A DNA stretch of 64,000 nt from Verrucomicrobiota bacterium. GTDB lineage: Bacteria; Verrucomicrobiota; Verrucomicrobiia; Limisphaerales; J093. A model generated the notes under the pieces. The model made no database searches. It saw only the letters and a list, made by a program, of their open reading frames with translations, and was not told the DNA's origin. Shown one piece after another: positions 42,797-51,797 of the stretch. The position numbers and the translations under genes were made by a program. Numbering within the stretch: position 1 is the first letter of the stretch; each line of letters opens with the position of its first letter. The stretch lies in the NCBI GenBank assembly GCA_012517065.1, contig JAAYVR010000123.1, positions 1 to 64,000 on the forward strand, written 5' to 3'.

Positions 42797-43800
42797 GCCT
42801 GCTCGAAGTCAGACAGCTCAGCGTCCGCTTCCCGGTCCGGCGAGGGCTGTTCGGCGGCGTCCGCGCATGGCTCAGAGCCGTGGACCGTGTCGATCTCGAA
42901 ATCCAAACGGGAGAAACAGTCGGATTGGTCGGAGAAAGCGGTTGCGGAAAGTCCACTCTAGGTCGCGCTATTCTGCGGCTCATTGAACCCGCAGATGGAC
43001 AAATCATTTGGAAAGACACGGACATAACCACGCTCTCCGGGCGCGAACTGCGGCAATGGCGGCGGCAGGCGCAAATCATTTTTCAGGATCCGATCAATTC
43101 TCTTGATCCACGACAAACGGTCGGCGATGCCATCGGCGAAGCGCTTGACGTTCACAAGCTGGCGCCCAACCGCCGTGAGCGACAAGACCGTATTGCGGCG
43201 CTGATGGAGTCGGTTGGCCTCGATCCTTCCCGTGCTTCGGACTATCCGCACGAATTCAGCGGTGGCCAGCGCCAACGAATCGGCATTGCCCGCGCCCTCG
43301 CAGTCCAACCCGACCTCATCGTGTGCGACGAGCCAGTGAGCGCTCTGGATGTCTCAATTCAAGCTCAGATTGTTAACCTGCTTCTGGACCTGCAGAGAAC
43401 GCGTGGGATCGCCTACCTGTTCATCGCTCACGATCTCGCTTTGGTCGAACACATCAGCCGGAGAGTTCTCGTCATGTACCTCGGACGGGTTGTCGAGTCC
43501 GCAGACGCCACTGAACTGCTGCATCATCCACTCCACCCTTACACGCAGGCTTTGATCAGCGCGGTGCCGGTTCTCGATCCCGACTCGCGCCGAAAAAGGA
43601 TTATTTTGGGCGGCGAGGTGCCATCGCCGATCAATCCGCCGCCCGGGTGTGCATTTCACCCGCGCTGCCCTTGGGCCGAGCCAAAGTGCAAGTCAATCGC
43701 ACCCGCGCTTCGCGAGGTCAAACAGGGACACAAGGCTGCCTGCCACTTGATAACCGCGGATAACAGCACACCCGGCAATCCCACTGCCACAAACACGTGA
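42793..43800 (+). CDS. Oligopeptide/dipeptide ABC transporter ATP-binding protein (OppF/DppF-like)
   Basis: LVGESGCGKSTLGRAILRLIEP; FSGGQRQRIGIARALAVQPDLIVCDEPVSALDVSIQAQIVNLL; overlaps the upstream stop. Confidence 0.93.
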   Translation: MSLLEVRQLSVRFPVRRGLFGGVRAWLRAVDRVDLEIQTGETVGLVGESGCGKSTLGRAILRLIEPADGQIIWKDTDITTLSGRELRQWRRQAQIIFQDPINSLDPRQTVGDAIGEALDVHKLAPNRRERQDRIAALMESVGLDPSRASDYPHEFSGGQRQRIGIARALAVQPDLIVCDEPVSALDVSIQAQIVNLLLDLQRTRGIAYLFIAHDLALVEHISRRVLVMYLGRVVESADATELLHHPLHPYTQALISAVPVLDPDSRRKRIILGGEVPSPINPPPGCAFHPRCPWAEPKCKSIAPALREVKQGHKAACHLITADNSTPGNPTATNT

Positions 43801-43821
43801 ATCCCAGAATCGCAATCGGGC

Positions 43822-43960
43822 TAACCCGCATATTTCATAGCCTGAGCGGTCTGCGAAACGGGTGTCTTCAAGCAACCAAGGAATATGCGGGCCCCGGAAA
43901 TCTCACCGGAATGAAGCTTTGGGTGTCTTGGGCTGGTCAAGCGGTGAGATTTCCGGGCTA
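43822..43960 (+). repeat. Composite double hairpin (modules N+H)
   Basis: cccgcatatttcatagcctgagcggtctgcgaaacgggtgtcttcaagcaaccaaggaatatgcggg then ccccggaaatctcaccggaatgaagctttgggtgtcttgggctggtcaagcggtgagatttccgggcta. Confidence 0.9.
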
Positions 43961-45070
43961 GCGCAGTCGAAGAAACCTCTTGCCGGGAAGTTGCCGAACA
44001 AGCCGTTTCATTTCGAGACCGAGGAGCGCGGCAGACACCGCCGATGCTGGCAACCCGCTCCGTTGTATTACTTCGTCAATGGTGGTCTCTTCGGCATTGA
44101 CCGCTTCGAGGACCTTCTGTTCCGAGTCCGACAAAGTCAATGCGGGCAGCGCCCCGCTGTCCGCGGGTGTTGGCGGACGGTTTGTTGGCGGGAATAGATA
44201 CTCGAACTCACAAAGCACATCCTCCGCTCCCTCGCACAGTTTTGCCCCTTTCTTGATGAGGTCGTGACATCCTTTGCTTTGTGGCGAATCAACCCGACCC
44301 GGCACTGCGAACAATTGACGGCCGCAATCCACCGCCATCCCGGCGGTGATGAGCGCGCCACTGTTGAGCCCGGCTTCCACAACAACAGTCCCAAGCGTCA
44401 TGCCCGCGACTATTCGATTCCGGATTGGGAAAGACTGCTTGTCGGCGGGACGATTGAATGGGAACTGAGTCATGATCGCGCCGTTGGCGGCGATTCTTTC
44501 GAAGAGAGCGACGTTCTCCGGTGGAAACACGATGTTGATTCCGGTGCCAAGCACGGCGATGGTTCGCCCCTTGGCAGTGAGAGCGCCCTGATGCGCAGCA
44601 GTATCAATGCCTCTAGCGCCACCGCTTACAACGGTGACCCCAACGTACGCCAATTGATACGCAAGACGTCTTGCAGTCTCCAACCCGTAATGTGTGGCGC
44701 GCCTTGACCCCACAAGCGCAACCGAGTTCTTGTCCCGCGCAGACAACGAGCCCTTCACATAAAGAACTATTGGTGGATCATATATCTGCCGCAGCAATTC
44801 AGGATACGATTCGTCATCGGGCGTTACCACATGGCAGCCAAAATCCGAAATCCGACGCAGCTCAGCCCCAAGATCAATGGTGTCCTCCCATCTGCTGATT
44901 GCATCCGCGGTGTCTTCGCCAATCCCATTAACCCTCATCAGAGCCGACTTGGATGCAGATAAAATCGCACTCGCATTGCCAAACGTTTCGAGTAGTTGAC
45001 GCACGCGGACAGGACCCACGTGGTCGATCATGTTCAGGGCAATCAACGCTTCCTTGTTGGTCACGGCCAT
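43958..45070 (-). CDS. dprA: DNA-processing protein DprA
   Basis: VALVGSRRATHYGLETARRLAYQLAYVGVTVVSGGARGIDTAAHQGAL; AVLGTGINIVFPPEN; C-terminal winged helix. Confidence 0.95.
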   Translation of the reverse strand: MAVTNKEALIALNMIDHVGPVRVRQLLETFGNASAILSASKSALMRVNGIGEDTADAISRWEDTIDLGAELRRISDFGCHVVTPDDESYPELLRQIYDPPIVLYVKGSLSARDKNSVALVGSRRATHYGLETARRLAYQLAYVGVTVVSGGARGIDTAAHQGALTAKGRTIAVLGTGINIVFPPENVALFERIAANGAIMTQFPFNRPADKQSFPIRNRIVAGMTLGTVVVEAGLNSGALITAGMAVDCGRQLFAVPGRVDSPQSKGCHDLIKKGAKLCEGAEDVLCEFEYLFPPTNRPPTPADSGALPALTLSDSEQKVLEAVNAEETTIDEVIQRSGLPASAVSAALLGLEMKRLVRQLPGKRFLRLR

Positions 45071-45153
45071 CAGATACAACCTCAAATCGCGTCGGACAAG
45101 CCAAAATGCAGCCTTGGTTTTTGGTCCGGTCTCGGGCACTATCGGATCGGACC

Positions 45154-45828
45154 GTGAGAGTACTGGTCGTTGAAGACGAAAAGAAGATAGCCTCGTTCAT
45201 CCGGAAGGGCCTGGAAGCCGCGGGCTTCGCCGTTGACGTGTGCCACAATGGGGACGAGGGCTACGAACTGGCCGTAACACGGCCGTATGATGTAGTGGTC
45301 CTGGACATAATGCTGCCCGGGCGGGACGGTCTGAGCATTCTAAGGAACATTCGCGAGCGCAAAATCCCGCTGCCGATTATTCTTTTGACCGCTCGAACTG
45401 AACCAAACGAGCGAGTGGAAGGGCTGAATCTTGGCGCTGACGATTACCTCACGAAACCGTTTTTCATTGAAGAACTCGTTGCCCGCATTCATGCCGTGAC
45501 AAGGCGATCGACCGGCGCCAGCCAGAGCGTTTTGGCCGTCGGCGATCTCTCGATGGACCTGCTGACACGCGAAGTTCGCCGTGGCGGCAGGCGGATTGAC
45601 CTTACACCGCGGGAGTTTGCGCTGCTCGAGTGTCTCATGCGAGCGCCCGGGCGGGTGTTGACGCGCGTTCAGCTCTTGGAGCGTGTTTGGGGTTACAACT
45701 TCGATCCCGGCACGAACATCGTTGACGTTTACGTCCAGCGAGTACGTGCCAAAGTTGACCGGGACTCCGACGCAAAGCTCATCGAAACAATCCGCGGTGT
45801 CGGGTACCGCATCAAGACATCCGAATGA
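45154..45828 (+). CDS. OmpR-family response regulator
   Basis: VRVLVVEDEKKIASFIRKGLEAAG; DVVVLDIMLPGRDG; LTPREFALLECLMRAPGRVLTRVQLLERVWGYNFDPGTNIVDVYVQRVRAKVD; start may be 45106. Confidence 0.93.
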   Translation: MRVLVVEDEKKIASFIRKGLEAAGFAVDVCHNGDEGYELAVTRPYDVVVLDIMLPGRDGLSILRNIRERKIPLPIILLTARTEPNERVEGLNLGADDYLTKPFFIEELVARIHAVTRRSTGASQSVLAVGDLSMDLLTREVRRGGRRIDLTPREFALLECLMRAPGRVLTRVQLLERVWGYNFDPGTNIVDVYVQRVRAKVDRDSDAKLIETIRGVGYRIKTSE

Positions 45829-47333
45829 GAGCAATTCCGTTCCGGCTCAAAATCGCTTTGGTTTCGGTTGTTGTCTCTGGAACCGTCCTTGCCTCATTTG
45901 GTTTGACGTTGCTTTACTTCGCGTATCGACAAAAGGAACAAAGCGTCGATGCCGAGCTTCGTGTTCTGGCCTCGCGGAGGCCCGGATGGCTGGGCAACCG
46001 TGGCAACTATCAACGCCTTGACGAGGCAATCGGAGTCGTCTTTGGCGAAACACAGCAAAAGCGGATAATCCTGCTTGTTAAAGACGTTGGCGGCACCGTG
46101 CTGTACGTTTCTCCGACGTGGCCACCGGAAATCGATCCGGCAAAGCTCGACTGCGATCTGAGCGATCCCGTGCCTGGTTCAGCTTCAACGAATGACGTTT
46201 CTCCAGCCCTCGGGCCGCCCGGCCAGGGGAGAGGACGAGGCGGGCCCGGCCGGGGATTCGGAGCGGGGCGCGGCGGACCGCCGCCTGTGTTCACAAAGGT
46301 CCCTCGGTTCCAAACCGTTAAGGCCGGCGGCACGGAATGGCGGCTGGGCATGTTCGGCACGAGGGATACTACGCTGGTTGTAGGGCTGGACTACACTGCG
46401 ATGCGCGCTGAACTTAACAGCATCAGAAACGTGTTTTTCGGCGCCCTCCCAATCGCGTTATTCCTCATTGGTTTCGGCGGATGGCTGGTCGCAGGCAGCG
46501 CGCTGCGTCCATTGAAAAACATCGCCGAGACTGCAGAACGAATAACTGCACGGGGCCTTGACCAGCGCATACCACACGCCAAAGACGCGCCTGAAATCGA
46601 TCGCCTGATTCAAATCCTGAATCGGATGATGGACAGGCTGCAGGCGAGCTTTCAGCAGGCAATACGGTTCAGCGCAGACGCCTCACACGAGCTCAAGACG
46701 CCCCTTGCCATAATGCAGGGCGAGTTGGAAAACGCACTCCAAAACACCGCGCCCGGATCGCCTCACCAGCAATTGCTAAGCGATCTCCTCGAAGAAACAC
46801 AAAGACTCAAAACCACCATCCGGGGGCTCCTGCTCCTTGCGCAGGCCGACGCCGGGCACATCCCGATTTCGCCGGAGCGCATCGATTTGAGTGAAGAATT
46901 GAAGGGGATGCTCGAAGACGCTCAAGCTTTGTCTGAAGCGGCCCAGCTCGAACTCGAGACACAAATCGAACCGCATGCGATCGCAAATGCCGACCGCGGC
47001 TTGCTCCGGACAGCAATCCTCAATCTCATCGATAACGCAGTGAAACACAACGAACCGGGCGGTAGAGTCTCCGTAAGCTTGAAGGTCGAGAATGGCATTG
47101 TGCGATTGCGTGTGGGCAATACAGGACGCGGGATTCCGCCGGACGACCAGCCAAAGGTCTTTGACCGCTTTTTCCGAGCAGATCCAAGCCGTGCCGGGCA
47201 ACGGGCGGGAAGCGGCCTTGGACTGAGTTTGGCACGCGAGATTGCAGTCGCACACGGTGGCGACGTCAAACTCCTCGAGAGCCGGGCGGGCTGGACCTGT
47301 TTCGAATTGACTCTTCCGCTGAAGAAAGATTGA
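45825..47333 (+). CDS. Sensor histidine kinase (HAMP, HisKA, HATPase)
   Basis: FSADASHELKTPLAIMQGELENAL; LIDNAVKHNEPGG; RAGQRAGSGLGLSLAREIAVAHGG. Confidence 0.94.
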   Translation: MRAIPFRLKIALVSVVVSGTVLASFGLTLLYFAYRQKEQSVDAELRVLASRRPGWLGNRGNYQRLDEAIGVVFGETQQKRIILLVKDVGGTVLYVSPTWPPEIDPAKLDCDLSDPVPGSASTNDVSPALGPPGQGRGRGGPGRGFGAGRGGPPPVFTKVPRFQTVKAGGTEWRLGMFGTRDTTLVVGLDYTAMRAELNSIRNVFFGALPIALFLIGFGGWLVAGSALRPLKNIAETAERITARGLDQRIPHAKDAPEIDRLIQILNRMMDRLQASFQQAIRFSADASHELKTPLAIMQGELENALQNTAPGSPHQQLLSDLLEETQRLKTTIRGLLLLAQADAGHIPISPERIDLSEELKGMLEDAQALSEAAQLELETQIEPHAIANADRGLLRTAILNLIDNAVKHNEPGGRVSVSLKVENGIVRLRVGNTGRGIPPDDQPKVFDRFFRADPSRAGQRAGSGLGLSLAREIAVAHGGDVKLLESRAGWTCFELTLPLKKD

Positions 47334-47343
47334 CCGCGCCGCT

Positions 47344-48819
47344 TTATTTGGGCTGGTTCTGGGTGCCCTGGCCGGTGAAACGATCCGGACTTGCGGCGCC
47401 GATTGCACGCTCGAACCGGGCACACGCAACTGCATAGTCGCGCTTTGCGCGGATTGTCGTGGTGCGCGCCTGTGTCAGGGCGGTCTGCGCGCTGAGAACG
47501 TCGAGTTGTGTTCCTGTTCCGGCCTCGGCTCGGGCTCTGGCAAGGCGGAGCGCTTCTTCGGCTTGTTCAATCACTTTCTGCTGGGACTCGAGTACTTCCC
47601 AGGCCTCGGTGAGGGTTGAGCAGGCAGAGCGAACTTCGAGTTCGATCTTTCTGGCGAGGTCCTGCTGCTCCAACTGCGCCTGGTCGAGCAAAGCATTTGC
47701 CTCGGCAACCTTGCCACGTGTGAGAGCGCCGTCAAATATGTCCCATGTAACCATGACGCCCGCGGCCCAGCCATGGACCTCACGGCCGATGTCGCCAGCA
47801 AACGCCGACTTGCGCGCGCCGTATCCGACGTAGCCATCGAGCCGCGGGTAAGCGCCTGCGCGCGCCTGAACCAACCCTTCGCGCCGCAGCAGTTCGGCTT
47901 TGCGCGCCACTTCAAGTTCAGGGCGCGATTTGAGCGCCTGTTCCAAAGCCTCCTGCAGAGATAAATCGAGTTTGGGAACCTCGAGTGCGCCGGTCAAATG
48001 CAATGGCAGGTCCTCGAACAGGTCATGAGGGACGTTGTACCCGAGCAGGTTGACGAGGATGTTCTTGGCAATGCGGTGGTTGTTTCGTGCGCGGGAGAGC
48101 TGAGGTCTGGCATTGGCCAGTTCAACTTCCGCACGCAGAACGTTGAACCTCGGCACCGTACCGGCTTCAAACCGACGCCGACTGTCTTCCAATTCCTTTT
48201 CAAGCAGCGCTATCGCCGCAGTGCTGACAATTATCTCCTGCTCCGCGAGAAGCACGTCGTAGAAAGCCGTCCGGACATCGGTGATCACATTGGCAAGGAG
48301 AACGTTATGCTGGGCGACTGCCTGCTCTCGCAACAGTTTCGACGTGCGAACCGCAGACCGCAACCTTCCGCCCTCGCTTATCGTTTGAACCAAACGGATA
48401 TCCGCAGCCCACCGTTGATCTCCCGGGTCGATGGACAACCCGTCCGGCAACATCGGGAGCGCAGGAATCTCAAGCCGATCAACGGCCTCCCTGCCAACGA
48501 TTCCGTACTCAGCGTTCAACTTAACCTTGGGGATCACCACTGCCCGCGTTTGCACGCTCAGGCCGTGGGCCACTTCGAGGTCTTTGCCACTCTTGAGTAC
48601 GTCGCCGTTGTTTGCAAGCGCCAGATTCAAGCAATCCGTGAGCGACAAAGCCCTGTCAAGCCACGGAGGCCGCGGTGCTGCTGCGCTGTTCGACTCTCCT
48701 GCTGACGCAAATAGCGAGGCTTGGACAACAACAACGATCGCGAAAAGATTTCGAACCACGCGTTTCATGGAGAACAAAAAAACCGAATACAGGACTACCA
48801 CAGCACAACCGACTCGCAA
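47344..48819 (-). CDS. TolC family outer-membrane efflux-type protein
   Basis: LSLTDCLNLALANNGDVLKSGKDLEVAHG; coiled-coil repeats, ARAEAGTGTQLDVLSAQTALTQART. Confidence 0.88.
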   Translation of the reverse strand: MRVGCAVVVLYSVFLFSMKRVVRNLFAIVVVVQASLFASAGESNSAAAPRPPWLDRALSLTDCLNLALANNGDVLKSGKDLEVAHGLSVQTRAVVIPKVKLNAEYGIVGREAVDRLEIPALPMLPDGLSIDPGDQRWAADIRLVQTISEGGRLRSAVRTSKLLREQAVAQHNVLLANVITDVRTAFYDVLLAEQEIIVSTAAIALLEKELEDSRRRFEAGTVPRFNVLRAEVELANARPQLSRARNNHRIAKNILVNLLGYNVPHDLFEDLPLHLTGALEVPKLDLSLQEALEQALKSRPELEVARKAELLRREGLVQARAGAYPRLDGYVGYGARKSAFAGDIGREVHGWAAGVMVTWDIFDGALTRGKVAEANALLDQAQLEQQDLARKIELEVRSACSTLTEAWEVLESQQKVIEQAEEALRLARARAEAGTGTQLDVLSAQTALTQARTTTIRAKRDYAVACARFERAIGAASPDRFTGQGTQNQPK

Positions 48820-48889
48820 TTACAATCGTTTGGCGAGATTCCGAAGCGCGATGTCCTGAATCTCTCCTGCGGCGGCTCAAATCACCGAT

Positions 48890-50320
48890 TCACTTTCTGA
48901 CAATCTCTTCCAAAAGCTGGACCGCGGCGTCCACGAGCATTTCTCCTGAACCAGGCGCACAACGCGAGCTCACCGGCTCGTAGTTGCCTTCGGCGTAGCT
49001 GCGCCGATCAGGCACGTAACCAATGTTGTCGTTGGCCAGCTCCACGACAAATGTCATCGGGAACGGAGACCGTTTCTTTATTGCAAGGCCGAGCTCAACG
49101 AATACCTCGCCCGGCAAACCAACCCACGCAAGCTCCCGCCCGATTGCGAGCACTTGCACCTCGGCGCGGATTTGGCCGGTTTCGCGTCGGGCGATATCGA
49201 TTATGCGCTGCGCCTTCACGAGCTTCATGAAGTTTCCGCCCTGATCGGTTTTTGTTGCTGCGAGAATCGCGCGGGCTTCGTCGATTTCCTCCTGGGTCGC
49301 CGACTGCACAGGCAATTCCGCGTACTTGCTGCTGCCTCGTACAGGTCCGGCTGGGACAGGGCGAAGGGACTTGCAGGCTTGCAGGACGGCTGCGCCAAGC
49401 ACCGTCGCAATGCGGTTCTGTTCGCCCGGTCCGGATTGCGGACAGGCCCAGTCGAAATCGACGTGGTTAATGTTGCCGCAGGTACCGTTTCCAACCAAGG
49501 TGATATGGTTGGTTCCTCGCCATCCGGCCAATGTGCGGTCGAGTGCTCCCGGCCAATCAGCGCTGTACTTCGTGCCGCCGGTGGTGTCGGTGTGCATTGC
49601 GAAGTTGACATAACTCGCAATGCATTTTGCCGGAATGTTCGAGTTGGGCGGGTCAACACACAGCACACACACCTCAGGGTCTGTTGGCCCGGCTGGCATT
49701 ACGATGTTCGGATTCAGTTTGCCCGGATTCCAGCCCACCGTCCCGTCGCGCATAAAATAGCGCCTGTTGAAAGCAAGGCCTTCGCACTTTCCCCGCGCCA
49801 CGCTCAGATTCACCTGTTGCACTCGTGCATTGGCAGCTCTTACCGCTTCTTCGATCAGTTCGGGCAAGCGGTCTGTGTACTCGACAGCCGCGGGCTTGAG
49901 ACCGCCAAACGCCTCGCCGTAAGCGCCGGCCGTGGCAAGTACCGGCCCGGTGTGAGTGTGCGTGGCGCTGATCAATACGTGATCAGCTTTGATGCCAATC
50001 GCCTGCTCGATGCGTTGCCGGGCACGGTCCGTAACAGCTCTGTCGATCTCGATCAAATCCAGTGCAACAAGCGCGATGCGATCGTTGCCGCTCTGGATCA
50101 CGAGCGCCCTTGCAAACAGCGGGTCGAGCACACCGTCAGCCCCGCGCTCGTGATAATAGCCCGCCAGCGGCAGTCCGAGCGGCGGGGTAATGTTGATGGC
50201 CGCAGCTCCAGCCATGAACTCGGCCGGGCGTGCCAGGTTGATTGAAGCGCTGATCATGACGGCAACGGCAGCGATTTTCAGCGAGTGCATACGTTTGTCA
50301 CGGTTGATTTCCACAGACAT
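48890..50320 (-). CDS. Neutral/alkaline ceramidase N-terminal-like secreted protein
   Basis: AGAAAINITPPLGLPLAGYYHERGADGVLDPLFARALVIQSGNDRIALVALDLI; ADHVLISATHTHTGP; ORF opens at 50389. Confidence 0.82.
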   Translation of the reverse strand: MSVEINRDKRMHSLKIAAVAVMISASINLARPAEFMAGAAAINITPPLGLPLAGYYHERGADGVLDPLFARALVIQSGNDRIALVALDLIEIDRAVTDRARQRIEQAIGIKADHVLISATHTHTGPVLATAGAYGEAFGGLKPAAVEYTDRLPELIEEAVRAANARVQQVNLSVARGKCEGLAFNRRYFMRDGTVGWNPGKLNPNIVMPAGPTDPEVCVLCVDPPNSNIPAKCIASYVNFAMHTDTTGGTKYSADWPGALDRTLAGWRGTNHITLVGNGTCGNINHVDFDWACPQSGPGEQNRIATVLGAAVLQACKSLRPVPAGPVRGSSKYAELPVQSATQEEIDEARAILAATKTDQGGNFMKLVKAQRIIDIARRETGQIRAEVQVLAIGRELAWVGLPGEVFVELGLAIKKRSPFPMTFVVELANDNIGYVPDRRSYAEGNYEPVSSRCAPGSGEMLVDAAVQLLEEIVRK

Positions 50321-50330
50321 GGTGTCAGGC

Positions 50331-51185
50331 TCATTGTTTGTTCGGCTGCGGCCGTGCCGCGGCGTATTTCCAATCCCGCTCCAACTCACGCTCGTATTGG
50401 CGGTTTACAAGGCAGTTTCTTCCGAGCGCCTCAACTAGCGGGTCATCGTCTTCGTCGCAAAACCCATAGTGCAAATGACGTCGCCATCCCTCGGCGAATC
50501 TAAACCGGCCTGAGAGTTTCCCCAGATCGCGGGCGAATGTCTCCATGGTTTGGAGGTACTGATTCATTCCCTGCGATGTGTCGAGCCAGTCCTGCTGGCT
50601 CTTGTGCATGGAGAGTGCTTGTAGCTTGATTGTATGAACATCAGTGGTGTTCACAAACAACCCCGGCGCGATCCGTTTTCGCAGCGGATCCCGCAAGCCA
50701 TGCGGCATCGCATGGTAAACTGTCACTTTGCCGTCCACGGGCGGCCGGGCTGGCGCAGTGCGAAAATTCCTCATGCCGCGGACAAAAGCTGCCGTTACAG
50801 CAAGGCGGCATGTGTTCGTGTGATCCTCCATGTAATCCTGCGGAGAAGGAACCAACAGGATCGAGGGGTTAACCTCGCGCACGATCGCGGCAAGCCGGCT
50901 TAACGTCTTTCTCTCGTAGTAAATCTCGAGGTCATCAACCAAACATGGGTGAAAAACTGCGCCCAACACCCGTGCTGCCTGTTGGCTTTCGCGCCGGCGT
51001 ATCGCGCGGATGCGCGCGATTGAATGTTCCTTGGTGCCGCACGATCCGCTGGCGATATTGAGGTAATGCGTTTCAAACCCGGCCTGCTTCAGCAGCACAA
51101 GCGTCCCGGCCATCATGAACTCGATGTCGTCGGGATGCGCGCCAATGGCCATGGCCGTGCGCGCTCGTGACAGACCACTTTGCAT
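50331..51185 (-). CDS. PIG-L/LmbE family deacetylase
   Basis: MAIGAHPDDIEFMMAGTLVLLKQAG; ILLVPSPQDYMEDHTNTCRLAVTAAF. Confidence 0.9.
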   Translation of the reverse strand: MQSGLSRARTAMAIGAHPDDIEFMMAGTLVLLKQAGFETHYLNIASGSCGTKEHSIARIRAIRRRESQQAARVLGAVFHPCLVDDLEIYYERKTLSRLAAIVREVNPSILLVPSPQDYMEDHTNTCRLAVTAAFVRGMRNFRTAPARPPVDGKVTVYHAMPHGLRDPLRKRIAPGLFVNTTDVHTIKLQALSMHKSQQDWLDTSQGMNQYLQTMETFARDLGKLSGRFRFAEGWRRHLHYGFCDEDDDPLVEALGRNCLVNRQYERELERDWKYAAARPQPNKQ

Positions 51186-51309
51186 GCGCTGACTTTCACA
51201 TCGAGAACAAACTGCGTCAATGATGCAGCGGTGGTCATGTATATTGAGCCAGCACGAAGTTCAGAGTTTAATGCCAGAAACCATTGCCCGGCTGAGTGAG
51301 TCGGATAAA

Positions 51310-51585
51310 GTGACAGGCTCGATGTTTGGGTCTTGCCCCTAATTACGGCGTGGCCTTGAAACTGTTCCTTGTTCCAATCGGCGGTTGCCGAAGTCTGTGG
51401 AGGAACCCCTCGGACGCTGATATGGGGACAGACACATTGTTTTCGGCCTCACGCCGATCTGGTTCCAGGCACGTTGTTTGTGCATGAAAACAAAGCGGCA
51501 GCAAGCTGCCGCACTCCAAGCGCTTCGCGCCTACCAACGCCCAACAGCAGCCACGGCAGCGCGTGAGAATGCATTGGGATCACCG
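51310..51585 (-). repeat. Composite intergenic repeat island, reverse orientation
   Basis: gtgacaggctcgatgtttgggtcttgcccc, gaaactgttccttgttccaatcggcggttgccgaagtctgtggaggaa, gatatggggacagacacattgtttt, gcggcagcaagctgccgcactccaagcgcttcgcgcc. Confidence 0.9.
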
Positions 51586-51611
51586 CGCTCTGTCTTGCGG
51601 CAGAGTCGCAG

Positions 51612-51797
51612 GGCATATTTCGCAGCCTGGGGTGGCTGAGAGCTTGCACTATGGGGGCGCAGGAGCCGGGGCAATGCCTGTCAGGCGACTTTGGTTCCGG
51701 CCACGCCGCGCTGTAACAACACATGCGGGTCCGGAAATCTGGTCGCCTGGCCAGACCGTGACACCCAAGGCTTTGTTGCGGTGGGAGTTCCTGGTTA
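51612..51797. repeat. Module M followed by a decayed, reversed module H
   Basis: ggggcgcaggagccggggcaatgcc..gcgactttggttccggccacgc...acatgcgggtccggaaatctggtcgcctggccagaccgtgacacccaaggctttgttgcggtgggagttcctggtta. Confidence 0.7.

Noticed and set aside
49154-50245. 363-aa plus-strand ORF opposite the ceramidase-like gene
   Set aside because: Antisense shadow of a supported gene.
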